From an uncultured Gammaproteobacteria bacterium (GTDB lineage: Bacteria > Pseudomonadota > Gammaproteobacteria > Arenicellales > JAANXG01), in NCBI GenBank assembly GCA_947259705.1, contig CAMYNL010000018.1, positions 1-60,612 of the forward strand: DNA of 60,612 nucleotides, written 5' to 3'. The translations under genes were made by a program, and so were the position numbers. Below, in pieces: positions 26,136-35,730 of the stretch (position 1 is the first letter of the stretch; every line of letters starts with the position of its first letter). The notes below the pieces were generated by a model. It saw only the letters and a list, made by a program, of their open reading frames with translations. It was not told the origin of the DNA and made no database searches.

Positions 26136-26930
26136 GTGGACGCGATCAGCGAGCTCAGCTGCGCGCTGGAGACACTACTAATTACTGGTATCGGGAGGCA
26201 CTGGTGATGGGGATGGCGGCCGGATTCGCCATGCTGGAGGCCGGACTGGTCCGCACCAAGAACATCACGGAGATCCTCACCGGAGACATTGCGCTGTATG
26301 CCATCGCCTGCGTCATATACCGGCTGTTTGGATACCCGATTATGTATGGCGGCTCCGACAGTGGCCTCATTCCGGGCCTGGGATTACTGCTCGGCGACGA
26401 CAACTCGGTGGACGCGGTGCTGCAGGGCGGCGACATGCGCCTTACCACTCGGTCAGCGCCGACTTCGTCTTCCAGGTGGCGTTCGTCGCCACCGCCATGT
26501 CCGTCGTCTCGGGCGCCGTTGCCGAACGTATGAAGCTGTGGTCGTTCCTGCTGTGTGCCGTGGTCATGACCGGCTTGATCTATCCGGTGCGGGGCTACTG
26601 GAAGTGGGGGCTTCCTCGACCAGCTCGGGTTTCTGGATTTCGCCGGCTCGGGGGTGGTCCACATGACCGGCGGTGCCGCCACACTGGCGGGCGTGCTCCT
26701 GCGCAGACCGAGGCAGGGCAAGTACGGCCCCGACGGGGAGAGCAGGGCCATCCCCGGCGCTAATCCGGCCCTGGCCACGCGGGGCACGTTTATCCTCTGG
26801 TTCGGCTGGTTCGGATTCAATGGCGGCTCCGAACTGAAGGTGTCCGACATCGGCGAAGCCAACTCAGTGGCGTCCGTGTTCGTGAACACCAATGCCGCGG
26901 CCGCGGGCGGCGTGGTGACCGCTCAACCAT
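26136..26930 (+). pseudogene. Ammonium transporter (Amt) pseudogene, frameshifted and truncated
   Basis: Three frames together give a recognisable Amt N-terminal half. VDAISELSCALETL is followed by MAAGFAMLEAGLVRTKN and ALYAIACVIYRLFGYPIMYG. A second frame gives FVFQVAFVATAMSVVSGAVA and a third FAGSGVVHMTGGAATLAGVL to SELKVSDIGEANSVASVFVN. Frameshifts fall near 26190, 26440 and 26610. Homology stops after GGVVTAQ, leaving roughly the last third of a normal protein missing before the next gene. A GTG start with GAGGTGG upstream marks the old beginning. It cannot make a working channel. Confidence 0.85.
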
Positions 26931-26959
26931 TGCGAGGCGCCCGCTGCCCGCCTGCTTTC

Positions 26960-27355
26960 TCAGTCCGGAAAGGATGCTGACTTGTCCGCGTCACCGGCAG
27001 TGGTAGCCTTACCCACGGTGGAGGTTGGCGCGGCATCCCTGGCCTCCTCGCGGCGGGGGAGCAGTTCGCGTTCACTGAGGTCAAGCTCCGGGGTGGCGGG
27101 GATGGTATCGCACAGCGACTGAGCGCCTTGGGCCAGGTGATCGTAGAGTTCGCGGTACTGGGTGGTCATATGCTGAAACAGATCGGAGGTGCGGGTAAAG
27201 TGTTGCTGCACCTCCTCACGGTAGGCGTCCAGTTCCTCCTGCACCTGCGCTGCGCTGCGGCCGTCGCTGCGGCGCCCGTGCAGCGCGTAGAAGACCAGGT
27301 ATCCAAGTCCGATGCCACCGATCAGGCCCACCAGAGCCGCCAGCCATAGATGCAT
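26960..27355 (-). CDS. YhcB/ZapG-like (DUF1043) membrane-anchored protein
   Basis: A 131-aa protein with one N-terminal transmembrane helix (LWLAALVGLIGGIGLGYLVF) and a cytoplasmic helical part. The segment EELDAYREEVQQHFTRTSDLFQHM matches the core of the YhcB/ZapG family, which supports envelope and division processes in gammaproteobacteria. The C-terminal tail is polar and disordered. The amt pseudogene converges on it from the left. Confidence 0.85.
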   Translation of the reverse strand: MHLWLAALVGLIGGIGLGYLVFYALHGRRSDGRSAAQVQEELDAYREEVQQHFTRTSDLFQHMTTQYRELYDHLAQGAQSLCDTIPATPELDLSERELLPRREEARDAAPTSTVGKATTAGDADKSASFPD

Positions 27356-27481
27356 GTAAAAACTCCTCGCAGGGTGTTGTATCGAGTAACAAGCCTGGAG
27401 TATACCTAAGCTTTGCCATACAACTCATGGTCCGCGCGATGACGGCGCACATATCGTCCGACGAAAATGCCTTGATGAATC

Positions 27482-28204
27482 ATGATTGATCAACAGGAGA
27501 TAGCTGTCGTTACCGGCGCCAATCGGGGCCTGGGTCTGGAGACCGCGCGCCGGCTGGCAGCCAGCGGCCGCAAGGTGGTGCTCACCAGCCGCGATCCCGC
27601 TGCCGGCGCGGAAGCGGCCCACGGCCTGGAGCAGCAGGGACTGCGGGTCGTGCATCATCAGCTCGATGTCACTGATGCCGACAGCATCGCCGCCTTGCAA
27701 GCGATGTTGTCGGCGCAATTCTCGAGGCTGGACGTGCTGGTAAATAATGCCGGAGTGATGCTGGAGCGCCATGATCCACAACGACCCGGCGCCGCGACGG
27801 CACTTGCCGGTGATCTGGGACTGGTGCGGCGAACGCTGGAAGTGAACCTGTTGGGCGCCATCGCCGTGAGCCAGGCGCTGGTGCCCTTGATGGCCGGACG
27901 GGGAAGAGTGGTCAACGTCTCCTCCGGCCTCGGCCAGCTCGCCGACATGCAGGGCGGCTGGCCCGGCTACCGCAGCTCCAAGGCCGCGCTCAACGCCTAC
28001 ACCCGCATGCTCGCCGCGGAGCTGGCGGACAGCTCCATCAAGGTCAACGCGGTATGCCCCGGCTGGGTGCGGACGCACATGGGTGGCCCCGATGCCGCGC
28101 GGTCGGTGGAAGAGGGGGCCGACAGCATCGTGTGGGCGGCCACGCTGGGGGATGACGGCCCAAGCGGCGGTTTCTTCCGCGACCGCCGACCCATAGACTG
28201 GTAG
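27482..28204 (+). CDS. Short-chain dehydrogenase/reductase (SDR), carbonyl reductase-like
   Basis: A 240-aa classical-type SDR. The NADP site is VVTGANRGLG, the NNAG motif is present, and the catalytic residues are the serine in VNVSSGLG and Tyr/Lys in YRSSKAALNAY. PGWVRTHMGG follows as usual. It resembles CBR1-like carbonyl reductases of bacteria and plants. The substrate is unknown. It appears monocistronic. Confidence 0.9.
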   Translation: MIDQQEIAVVTGANRGLGLETARRLAASGRKVVLTSRDPAAGAEAAHGLEQQGLRVVHHQLDVTDADSIAALQAMLSAQFSRLDVLVNNAGVMLERHDPQRPGAATALAGDLGLVRRTLEVNLLGAIAVSQALVPLMAGRGRVVNVSSGLGQLADMQGGWPGYRSSKAALNAYTRMLAAELADSSIKVNAVCPGWVRTHMGGPDAARSVEEGADSIVWAATLGDDGPSGGFFRDRRPIDW

Positions 28205-28276
28205 CCGCGCCGGCTACGGTGTGGGCGGTGCCGCTTATCGGGCGACGCGTCGACGACGAGCGGCAAATTGCGCGGA

Positions 28277-28744
28277 TTAGTTGAACTCAGGCGCCAGCTT
28301 GAGGCGGCCCAGCTCCCAGGAACCGTTAACCCGCAGACACTTGGTCCCGTAAGCGTCGCGTTCCCTGCCGTCGACCTGGACCCTGGCCGTGTACTCCCGG
28401 GTCATGACGCAACCCCCGAACTCCGCGGCCGCAGGCATGGCCAAGGGGGCCGGCGGAACAGCGACGGTGGCCTGTTGCCGCGGCGGCGGTGGCGGAGGGT
28501 AATACCGCGGCGGCGGGTAGTAGCTGCGCTGCCGGTGGCGATCCTCACTGATGAAGTATCCGGCCAGGCCGCCAATCACCAGGCCTGCCAACAGCGCGAC
28601 GCCCTCATCGCCGTGGCCGTAGTGCCGATAGTGGACACCATAACCGAAGTGACCGTAGCCATGGCCGCCGCCAGCCACGGGCGCCGCCGCCATGGCTACC
28701 AGGACCGCGGCGACCAATCGCGTGACTTGTCTTCTTGCTCGCAT
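28277..28744 (-). CDS. Secreted or membrane-associated hypothetical protein with glycine-zipper-like segment
   Basis: A 155-aa protein of unknown function. It begins MRARRQVTRLVAAVLVAMAA, a signal peptide, then a glycine/histidine/tyrosine-rich stretch (GHGYGHFGYGVHYRHYGHG). Next come a hydrophobic glycine-zipper-like helix (GVALLAGLVIGGLAGYFI) and a proline run. A C-terminal domain with two cysteines (GGCVMTREYTARV and GTKCLRVNGSWEL) could be disulfide-bonded. GGAGG before this ATG decided the start over one 17 codons earlier. Its gene runs behind the flavoenzyme in the same direction. Confidence 0.75.
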   Translation of the reverse strand: MRARRQVTRLVAAVLVAMAAAPVAGGGHGYGHFGYGVHYRHYGHGDEGVALLAGLVIGGLAGYFISEDRHRQRSYYPPPRYYPPPPPPRQQATVAVPPAPLAMPAAAEFGGCVMTREYTARVQVDGRERDAYGTKCLRVNGSWELGRLKLAPEFN

Positions 28745-28769
28745 GCCGGACCTCCTGCGGGGACCACCC

Positions 28770-30110
28770 TCACTCGCGCAAGACGCACTTTTCATAAAGG
28801 CCTTTGAATCGTCCCTCGCTATCGTACACCTTTTTTATCGACTCGTAGGCGCTTTGGTTATACAGACGGGCGAATGTCTCGCGGTCGTAATAGGAGTCGG
28901 AGTAAAGCGACTTGATGCCACCCAGCTCCTCGACCTTGGCCTCGACCTTCCGGTTGTAGTGCCCGGAGGGTTTCCCGTCGCGCCCGGTGACCACATCCCA
29001 GAACCCGAAGTTCACATATATCGTATCGCCGTCCATGGGGTAGAGCGGAAAACGTGCGTTACGGTCGAACACGCCGATGGGGCAGATCCAGACCGGGCGG
29101 ATGCCGATCTCCCGATCAAAGAACTCCAGGAACGCCGGCGCCTTCTCGATTGGTATGTCGACATCCTGAATGACCGACTCAGTGTACACCCTCCTCAGGC
29201 TATTGAGTCCCCGCGTTAGTCGCCACCTCGCGTTCCAGCGCATGAGTTTGGTGTAGAAGACCGAGTTCAAGCGCTCGCGACCCAGCAACCGCCGCAGCAG
29301 CGGGTGCTGGGCGCCGACGTTTTTGGAGCACCAGAACCAGTCGGTGTCCCAGCGCCACACGTAATCGTAAACCGTGAGGTAATCATGTTCGCGCTCGCGA
29401 ATGGATTGGTAGTAAATACGCTCGAAGTTGTAGTCACTGGTGTAAGGGGCGTTGTCGGCGAATCGACCCACGGTGATGTAGAGCTCGTCCGGGGCGAACA
29501 CCGTGCCGTCGATGAAGTCGGCGTCTCCCGAGCATAGTTCGGCAATCTGCGCGAAGTATGCCGTCGGGTCGCGGTGATGTATATGCTGCAACCCCACGTA
29601 TGGCCGGACCGGCAGGGTGCGGGACTTCAGTCTCAGCACGTAGCCCAACGTACCGTAAGAATTCGGCAGGCCGTAGAACAGGGCGCGGTGCTCGTTGTCC
29701 GGTGTACAGGTCACTACCCGGCCATCGCCGGTGAGCACGTCCATCTCCGACACCGTCTCGTGTACCAGTCCTTGGCGAAACGAGGTCGATTCGATGCCGA
29801 TTCCCGACACGGCGCCGCCAATAGTGATGGATTTGAGCTGCGGCACTACGCAGGGCATGACACCGTGTTCGAGCGTGGCATCGACCAGCGAGGCATAGGA
29901 TGTCATACCTTCCACCTCGACCCAACTTTCGTCGGTGTTCACCCGCAGCACCGAATCGAACTGCCGGACGTCGAGCCCGGGTCCGCTGGCGGCGCTGCGG
30001 TGCCTGAACAGATTGGAGGTGTCCTTGACCAGCCGCACCGGGCCGGGTTCCTGGAACTGCTGCAACAGCTGGCGCTTCTTGTCCTCGTAACCGATACCGC
30101 CCAGGCTCAT
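28770..30110 (-). CDS. FAD-binding oxidoreductase, DHCR24 (delta24-sterol reductase)-like
   Basis: A 446-aa flavoprotein with an N-terminal PCMH FAD-binding domain: SVLRVNTDESWVEVEGMTSY, then CVVPQLKSITIGGAVSGIGI. It has a long C-terminal substrate domain (VWRWDTDWFWCSKNVG, MDGDTIYVNFGFWD). The pattern resembles DHCR24/DIMINUTO-type enzymes, which in bacteria are found near lipid genes, but no sterol pathway is visible here. The ATG of MSLGGIGYEDKK was chosen because an earlier ATG would overlap the upstream gene. It lies ten bases behind the glutathione peroxidase gene, implying an operon. Confidence 0.83.
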   Translation of the reverse strand: MSLGGIGYEDKKRQLLQQFQEPGPVRLVKDTSNLFRHRSAASGPGLDVRQFDSVLRVNTDESWVEVEGMTSYASLVDATLEHGVMPCVVPQLKSITIGGAVSGIGIESTSFRQGLVHETVSEMDVLTGDGRVVTCTPDNEHRALFYGLPNSYGTLGYVLRLKSRTLPVRPYVGLQHIHHRDPTAYFAQIAELCSGDADFIDGTVFAPDELYITVGRFADNAPYTSDYNFERIYYQSIREREHDYLTVYDYVWRWDTDWFWCSKNVGAQHPLLRRLLGRERLNSVFYTKLMRWNARWRLTRGLNSLRRVYTESVIQDVDIPIEKAPAFLEFFDREIGIRPVWICPIGVFDRNARFPLYPMDGDTIYVNFGFWDVVTGRDGKPSGHYNRKVEAKVEELGGIKSLYSDSYYDRETFARLYNQSAYESIKKVYDSEGRFKGLYEKCVLRE

Positions 30111-30120
30111 GGCTGTGCGG

Positions 30121-30687
30121 TCAGAGCAATGATTCGATGGAGCCCACCAGTTGCCGGCTGCGGGGTTCGACACGGCTGCCGAAGCTGCCCACCAGCCTGC
30201 CGTCGCGGTCCAGCAGGTATTTGTGGAAATTCCAGGCCGGGTATTCGCCGGCCAGGTCGCCCAGCTTGCGGTAGAGGGGATCGGAAGAGGGCGGCCGGAT
30301 GCGGGTCTTGGCGAACATCGGGAACTGGACGCTGTAGGTCAGCCGGCAGAACTTCTGTACCTTCTGTTCGCTGCCGGGCTCCTGCCCGCCGAAATCATTG
30401 GATGGGAACCCCAGCACCACCAGGCCGCGATCGCGGTATTGCCGGTACAATTCCTCCAGGCCCTCGTACTGGTAGGTGTATCCGCACTTGCTGGCGGTGT
30501 TCACTATCAGCACCACCTTACCGCGATAGGATGCGCAAAGATCGACGATCTCGTCGCTGGCCAGGCCGCGGATCCGGAAATCCAGCGTCTCCGGACAGGC
30601 CTGGTCTAGGCCTGAAGACCGTTCATCAGCGCTGGACGGCACCGGCAGCAGCATCACGGCGATCGCCAGTATGGCTGGCCTCAACAT
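30121..30687 (-). CDS. Glutathione peroxidase family protein, secreted
   Basis: A 188-aa thiol peroxidase. It has an N-terminal signal peptide (MLRPAILAIAVMLLPVPSSA). The peroxidatic cysteine is in NTASKCGYTYQYEGLEEL, the glutamine in FPSNDFGGQEPG, and the tryptophan-asparagine pair in AWNFHKYLLDRDG. Cysteine replaces selenocysteine as in most bacteria. AGGAG precedes the chosen ATG. It would reduce hydroperoxides outside the cytoplasm. Coupling with a membrane-lipid-type flavoenzyme downstream suggests lipid-peroxide handling, which is inference. Confidence 0.9.
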   Translation of the reverse strand: MLRPAILAIAVMLLPVPSSADERSSGLDQACPETLDFRIRGLASDEIVDLCASYRGKVVLIVNTASKCGYTYQYEGLEELYRQYRDRGLVVLGFPSNDFGGQEPGSEQKVQKFCRLTYSVQFPMFAKTRIRPPSSDPLYRKLGDLAGEYPAWNFHKYLLDRDGRLVGSFGSRVEPRSRQLVGSIESLL

Positions 30688-30880
30688 GTCTATAATCTCC
30701 TGAAGGGGGGTGAAATAATGATCCAAGTGTACTACCGAGTGGTGAAGACCATGTCGTGGCGCGCCGGACGGGCGGCTTCTGGCCGGGTACTGGCGGCGAT
30801 GCGGTCAGGTAGTCTATCATGGAGCGCCCAGCGGCGGACTACGCGGCACTGAAGGGGCGTAATGGAAGGTTTGCTCTGAT

Positions 30881-33025
30881 ATGAAGATTTTGCTGCGCTG
30901 CACCGTCTGGCTGTTCTGCGGTTTTTTGGTCGCCTCGGCCGCCGCCAAGGTCACGCTCGTCGACCCGGTCGAGCTCATGGCATCCTCTGAGCAGAAGCGC
31001 GCCACCGAGCTCATCACGCATTTCATCCGCCGCTATCACTACCGTAACCGGCAACTGGACAACGATCTTTCCGAGGCCATCTACGACCGCTACCTGGAGG
31101 CCCTGGATCCGAACCGCATCTATTTCCTGGCCTCCGATATCGAGGAGTTCAGCCGCTACCAGTATCGCCTGGACGACGCCCTCATGAGCGCCGAACTGAT
31201 GGCGCCGTTCGAGATGTTCCGACGCATGCGGCAACGCCTAGAGGAACGCTCCCGTTTCGCCGTGCAGCTGCTCGACGGGGAGATCGATTTCAGCGTGGAC
31301 GAGGTGTTCCTCCTGGACCGGAGCGAGGCGCCGTGGGCGGGCAGTGTCGACGACATGAACGAGATCTGGCGCAAGCGGGTGAAGAACGACGCCCTGAGCC
31401 TGCACCTGGCGGGCAAGAACCAGATGGAGATCAGTGACCTGTTGCGCAAACGCTACGAGCGGCTTGCCACCCGCATTGGGCAGTTCGACAGCGATGACGT
31501 CTACCAGACCTTCATAAATTCGTACACCGCTTCCATCGAGCCCCATACCTCCTACTTCTCCCGCCGCGCGTCCGATAATTTCAAGATCCGCATGAGCCTG
31601 TCGCTGGAGGGCATCGGCGCGGCGCTGCAGACAGAGAATGAACACACGGTGGTGCGTCGAATCATCCCCGGCGGCCCGGCGGACCTGAGCAAGCAGCTGT
31701 CGGCGGACGACCGCATCACTGGCGTCGGCCAGAACAGGGAACCCATCGTCGACGTGGTGGGCTGGCGCCTGGCCGACGTGGTGGACCTGATCCGGGGACC
31801 CAAGGGGTCACTGGTGAGGCTTGAGGTGCTGCCGAAGGGTACCCCGCCCGATGGCCGATCCCGGGTCGTGGAACTGGTGCGCAACACCATCAAGCTCGAG
31901 GAACAGGCGGCGCAGAAATCAGTCATCGAACTCAGTGATGACTCCGGTCCTGCCCGTATAGCGGTGATCAAGGTACCGACTTTCTATACTGATTTTGACG
32001 CCCGTGAGAATGGCAAACGGGAGTTTCGCAGCACCACCCGCGACGTGCGCAGATTGATCAAGGAAGTCGAGGAAGAAGGCATCAACGGGATCGTTATCGA
32101 TCTGCGCGGCAACGGCGGCGGTTCGCTGGCGGAGGCAACCGAATTATCCGGCCTTTTCATACGCTCCGGCCCCATCGTTCAGGTGCGGGATACCAGCGGG
32201 CGCGTCACGGTCAACGATGACCCTGACCCCAAGCTGGTCTACGCCGGCCCGTTGGCGGTCTTGGTGGATCGCAACAGTGCATCGGCTTCGGAAATCTTCG
32301 CCGGGGCGATACAGGACTACAGGCGCGGCATCGTTCTGGGCGAGCCGACTTTCGGCAAAGGGACCGTGCAACGCCTGGTTGATCTGAGCCGATTCAGCAA
32401 GGACGAAGAAGCAAACCTGGGGCAGTTGAAGTTTACCATCGCCCAGTTCTTTCGCATAAACGGGGAAAGCACGCAGCATCGCGGGGTAGTGCCGGACATC
32501 GTGTTTCCCACGGCGACCGACATCGAGGAAATCGGCGAGCGCTCGCTGGAGAACGCCCTGCCGTGGGCATCGGTACGGCCGGCCAGGTTCATCGCCTCGG
32601 GGTTGAACCCCAAGGCCGTCGAAGCTGCACGACTGCGTCATGAAGCCCGGGTCCGCGCGGACGCCGGTTTCATGTATCTGCTCGATGAAGCGGACGCCGT
32701 GCGCCGGGCGCGCGACCAGAAAATGGTCAGCCTGCTGGAAGCGAAGCGTCGCGCGGTCCGGGAAAAGAACGAGCAGGAGAGCCTGGAAAGACTGAATCGT
32801 TATCGTATGGCGCGCAGTCTGCCGGTCCTTGAGTCCCTGGAAGATACCGGCGACGAGGACACCGAACGCGAGGATGAGGAACAGGAAGACGAGAACGTCG
32901 CCGACGATGTACTGCGCAAAGAGGCCGCCCACATCCTGGGCGACCTAATCAAGTTGAGTCGTCGTGAGCCGCTGATGACGCTGAACCAGGATTCCGCACG
33001 GGAGCCGCCGCCGGCGCAGCCCTGA
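30881..33025 (+). CDS. prc: Carboxy-terminal processing (tail-specific) protease Prc/Tsp
   Basis: A 714-aa periplasmic S41 serine protease. A signal peptide (MKILLRCTVWLFCGFLVASA) is followed by the Tsp N-terminal domain (DPNRIYFLASDIEEFSRY), a PDZ domain (about 240-320, GIGAALQTENEHTVVRRIIPGG) and the protease domain. The catalytic serine is in NSASASEIFAGA and the lysine in PTFGKGTVQ. The C-terminal DUF3340-type region is charged and ends in a strongly acidic stretch. It degrades misfolded or tagged envelope proteins and trims murein hydrolases. It is convergent with sohB. Confidence 0.95.
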   Translation: MKILLRCTVWLFCGFLVASAAAKVTLVDPVELMASSEQKRATELITHFIRRYHYRNRQLDNDLSEAIYDRYLEALDPNRIYFLASDIEEFSRYQYRLDDALMSAELMAPFEMFRRMRQRLEERSRFAVQLLDGEIDFSVDEVFLLDRSEAPWAGSVDDMNEIWRKRVKNDALSLHLAGKNQMEISDLLRKRYERLATRIGQFDSDDVYQTFINSYTASIEPHTSYFSRRASDNFKIRMSLSLEGIGAALQTENEHTVVRRIIPGGPADLSKQLSADDRITGVGQNREPIVDVVGWRLADVVDLIRGPKGSLVRLEVLPKGTPPDGRSRVVELVRNTIKLEEQAAQKSVIELSDDSGPARIAVIKVPTFYTDFDARENGKREFRSTTRDVRRLIKEVEEEGINGIVIDLRGNGGGSLAEATELSGLFIRSGPIVQVRDTSGRVTVNDDPDPKLVYAGPLAVLVDRNSASASEIFAGAIQDYRRGIVLGEPTFGKGTVQRLVDLSRFSKDEEANLGQLKFTIAQFFRINGESTQHRGVVPDIVFPTATDIEEIGERSLENALPWASVRPARFIASGLNPKAVEAARLRHEARVRADAGFMYLLDEADAVRRARDQKMVSLLEAKRRAVREKNEQESLERLNRYRMARSLPVLESLEDTGDEDTEREDEEQEDENVADDVLRKEAAHILGDLIKLSRREPLMTLNQDSAREPPPAQP

Positions 33026-33049
33026 TCGACTGCCGGAGCTCGCGCCCGG

Positions 33050-34075
33050 CTACCCCAGCGGCGCGCGCAGGGCGCCGCCGACACCCGCCGTCAATCTTGC
33101 CAGCGCGGACTGGACACTGGATAGCAGGCGCTCGGTAACGCGTTTCTTGGCGGTATAGCTGACCTCGAAGAGCCGCGCCGACTCCCGTGCCGACAGCAGG
33201 TAGTCGTCGCTGGTCACCAGCTTGTCCACCAAACCAAGTTCCAGCGCCTTCGTCCCGTACCAGTATTCCCCTGTCGCCACCTTGGCGAGGTCGAGCGCCG
33301 GGCGGTGCTCGGCGATAAAATCCTTGAAGATGGTATGGGTCTCCTCGATTTGTTCCCTCAGCTTGGCGCGTTCCTTTTCCGTGTTCTGTCCGAACATGGT
33401 GATGGTGCGTTTGTATTCGCCGGCGGTTTCCTGTTCGAATGTGATCCCGTGACGGCTCATCAGGTCATGGAAATTCGGCAGCTGCGCAAGCACACCGATG
33501 GATCCTACGATGGCGAACGGCGCAGCGAGGATTCGGTCCGCCACGCAGGCCATCATATAGCCACCGCTGGCGGCCACCTTGTCCACGGTGACGGTTAGCG
33601 GCACCTTTGCGTCGCGCAGACGTTTCAACTGTGAGGCGGCCAGGCCGTGTTCATGGACCAAACCACCGGTGTTTTCCAGCCGCAGCACCACTTCGTCGTT
33701 GGCCGCAGCCACCGTCAAGACGGCGGTGATCTCTTCGCGTAGTGACGCCACGGCGGTGGCCTTGATGTCACCATGAAAATTGAGTACAAAGATGCGTTTT
33801 TCGCGGTTCTCTTCGTGCGGCTGCTTCTTCTCCGCCTTCAATCTGGCCTTGGCTTCCTTGTGGAACTTCTTCCATTCCTTCTTCGACAGCAGCTCGCATT
33901 TCATCACCTGCTGCATCTGGTCAAATTTGTGGTTCAGGTTCTTGATCTCCAGCTTGTCCGGCAACCTCGTGCGCTTGGACATGGTGATGCTGGCGCCCGC
34001 GATGATAAGGATTCCGGCCACCACGGTCGCGGTCTTGGCCAGGAATAGTCCGTATTCGAGCAGGAACTCAGTCAT
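33050..34075 (-). CDS. sohB: Inner-membrane serine protease SohB (S49 family)
   Basis: A 341-aa signal-peptide-peptidase-like protease. A transmembrane segment at the N-terminus (ATVVAGILIIAGASITM) is followed by a charged linker. The S49 domain has the nucleophile in VDKVAASGGYMMACVADRIL and the general-base lysine in EYKRTITMFG. Order and length match SohB. It reads toward prc with only 24 bp between the stops. Confidence 0.95.
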   Translation of the reverse strand: MTEFLLEYGLFLAKTATVVAGILIIAGASITMSKRTRLPDKLEIKNLNHKFDQMQQVMKCELLSKKEWKKFHKEAKARLKAEKKQPHEENREKRIFVLNFHGDIKATAVASLREEITAVLTVAAANDEVVLRLENTGGLVHEHGLAASQLKRLRDAKVPLTVTVDKVAASGGYMMACVADRILAAPFAIVGSIGVLAQLPNFHDLMSRHGITFEQETAGEYKRTITMFGQNTEKERAKLREQIEETHTIFKDFIAEHRPALDLAKVATGEYWYGTKALELGLVDKLVTSDDYLLSARESARLFEVSYTAKKRVTERLLSSVQSALARLTAGVGGALRAPLG

Positions 34076-34096
34076 ACTGGTACTCCGTTGTACTAT

Positions 34097-34786
34097 TCAG
34101 ATGTGTATTTCCAGAAGCGCCGGCACTTCCTCCAGGCTGGATACTTCCGCATCCGCCCTTTGCGCATGCAACCAGCCGTGGTTATGCCGATTGACCCAAA
34201 TGGCCCGCATCCCGGCGCCCAGTGCGCCCAGAACATCCTGGTCGGGATGGTCACCGATGTGTACCACGCGGTCCGGGGGGCAGTCCACCGCCTCGCAGGC
34301 AGCCAGGAATACGTCCGGATGCGGCTTGGCCGCCCCCACTTCCCGCGCAGACACCCGCGCCGCGAACAGGTGATCCAGGCCTATGCGGGCCAGGTCGGCA
34401 TTGCCGTTGGATACGCTGGCCAGCGGATACCGCTCGGCGAGACACTGTAGGGCCGGCAGCGCATCGGGAAACAAGGACACCTGGTTGCGTCTGCGCATGA
34501 AGACCTCGAACGCGGTGTCTGCCATGTCCGGGTCATAGCCGGCCTGTGTGAGCACTCCACGCAGGAACCGGTGTCGCAGTTCGGTCAGATCGTGAGCGAG
34601 CCGTGGCAAGCGCTGCGCGAACTCCACCCGCGCAGCGCGCAGCCCCTCGATGTCGTAGCGCCGTGCGACCCGTGGACAGTTCTCCGCCATCCAGTCGTGC
34701 AGTGCCTGTTCAGCCGCGCGGATGACCGGCTCGATGGGCCACAACGTGTCGTCAAGGTCCAGGGTGATGGCTCTAATCTGTTTCAT
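34097..34786 (-). CDS. HAD superfamily hydrolase, YigB-like
   Basis: A 229-aa haloacid dehalogenase-type phosphatase. Motif I is LDLDDTLWPI, motif II ASVSNGN, motif III/IV AAKPHPDVFLAA and HIGDHPDQDVLGA. It resembles YigB (FMN/pyridoxal-phosphate phosphatase) in length and layout. It lies 21 bp upstream of sohB and may be co-transcribed with it. The substrate is not certain. Confidence 0.88.
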   Translation of the reverse strand: MKQIRAITLDLDDTLWPIEPVIRAAEQALHDWMAENCPRVARRYDIEGLRAARVEFAQRLPRLAHDLTELRHRFLRGVLTQAGYDPDMADTAFEVFMRRRNQVSLFPDALPALQCLAERYPLASVSNGNADLARIGLDHLFAARVSAREVGAAKPHPDVFLAACEAVDCPPDRVVHIGDHPDQDVLGALGAGMRAIWVNRHNHGWLHAQRADAEVSSLEEVPALLEIHI

Positions 34787-34879
34787 CGCGAGGGGAGTTT
34801 AATGACAAATGCCGGTGCTGCCAAAACAGCCGGTCGAAGCGCTTCTCACCGCCGCGCGTGATTGATCCCGGCGCGGGCG

Positions 34880-35660
34880 TCAGGTACGCAGCCCCCACAC
34901 CGCCAACAGGGGGTCCATCTCCTGGCGCTGGGCGGCATAGCGATCGTCCGGAGGCCGGCCAACGCCTTGCTCCACCAGGGTGTGGATATTCTGGAAACCG
35001 GCCTGTTGCATCAGGCCCGCCACCCAGACGACCCGTTCGACGGGGTGCAGACGCTGCCACAGACGGATCGCCTTGGGCGGAAAATAGCGGTCTGAGAACG
35101 TGATGATCATCTGGCCGCCGCGCTTCAGCTTTCCGCATACGTCGCGCAGCACCGCCACCGGCTGCACCAGGTACTCGATGGAAACACTATTGACCACCGC
35201 GTCAAAGGACTCATCGGCGATCGGCAGACCGGACTCGCGGCTCAGGTCGTGCACCAGATAATCGTCCAGTTGAGGATTGTCCGCCATCTCCTCGGCGTTC
35301 ATGTCCACCCCCAGCACCGGTCCGCAGCTAGCCGGCAGGTGCGCGTGCCATCCCGCCATAAGATCCATTACCCGCTGCCGGGGCGCCAGCAGGCGGCGGT
35401 AACAGGCGGTACAATTCTCGTTGACGTAGCGCGGGCGAACGGTCACGCTGACCGTGTAATCCCCCGGGGTGCCACTGATTGCCGTCACCTCCGCCATTGT
35501 CAGCAGGCGGATTCTTTTATTTGCCTTGAGCCGGCGCAGGTTGATTTCCTGACCGCAGGTCGGCCGACACAGCTTAGGAAAATGCTTGTACAACTGCGAT
35601 ACCCGGCCGCCTATCGAGAAATTCTTCTCCAACAGGACGACGTCCGGCGTCTCCCGGCCA
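34880..35660 (-). pseudogene. Chimeric remnant: HdrA-like N-terminal fragment joined to methyltransferase C-terminus
   Basis: One open frame holds two unrelated gene parts. The upstream half (VVLLEKNFSIGGRVSQLYKH, CRPTCGQEINLRRLK, PRYVNENCTAC) is the FAD/Fe-S region of heterodisulfide-reductase subunit A. It ends at the first half of its CxxC ferredoxin motif. From RRLLAPRQRVMDLMAGW on it is a class I SAM methyltransferase (SCGPVLGVDMNAEEMADNPQ, DESFDAVVNSVSIEYL) lacking its first several tens of residues. The junction falls near 35398. Upstream of the HdrA part the frame is nonsense, overlaps the divergent gene and has no good start. I read it as a deletion scar rather than a working fusion. 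Confidence 0.7.
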
Positions 35661-35730
35661 AGGTGTTGGATATTTGCCGACGCCTGACTTCCTGGGGCGC
35701 GCTGCAGTGAAGCCGGACAGGGGCCGGGGT

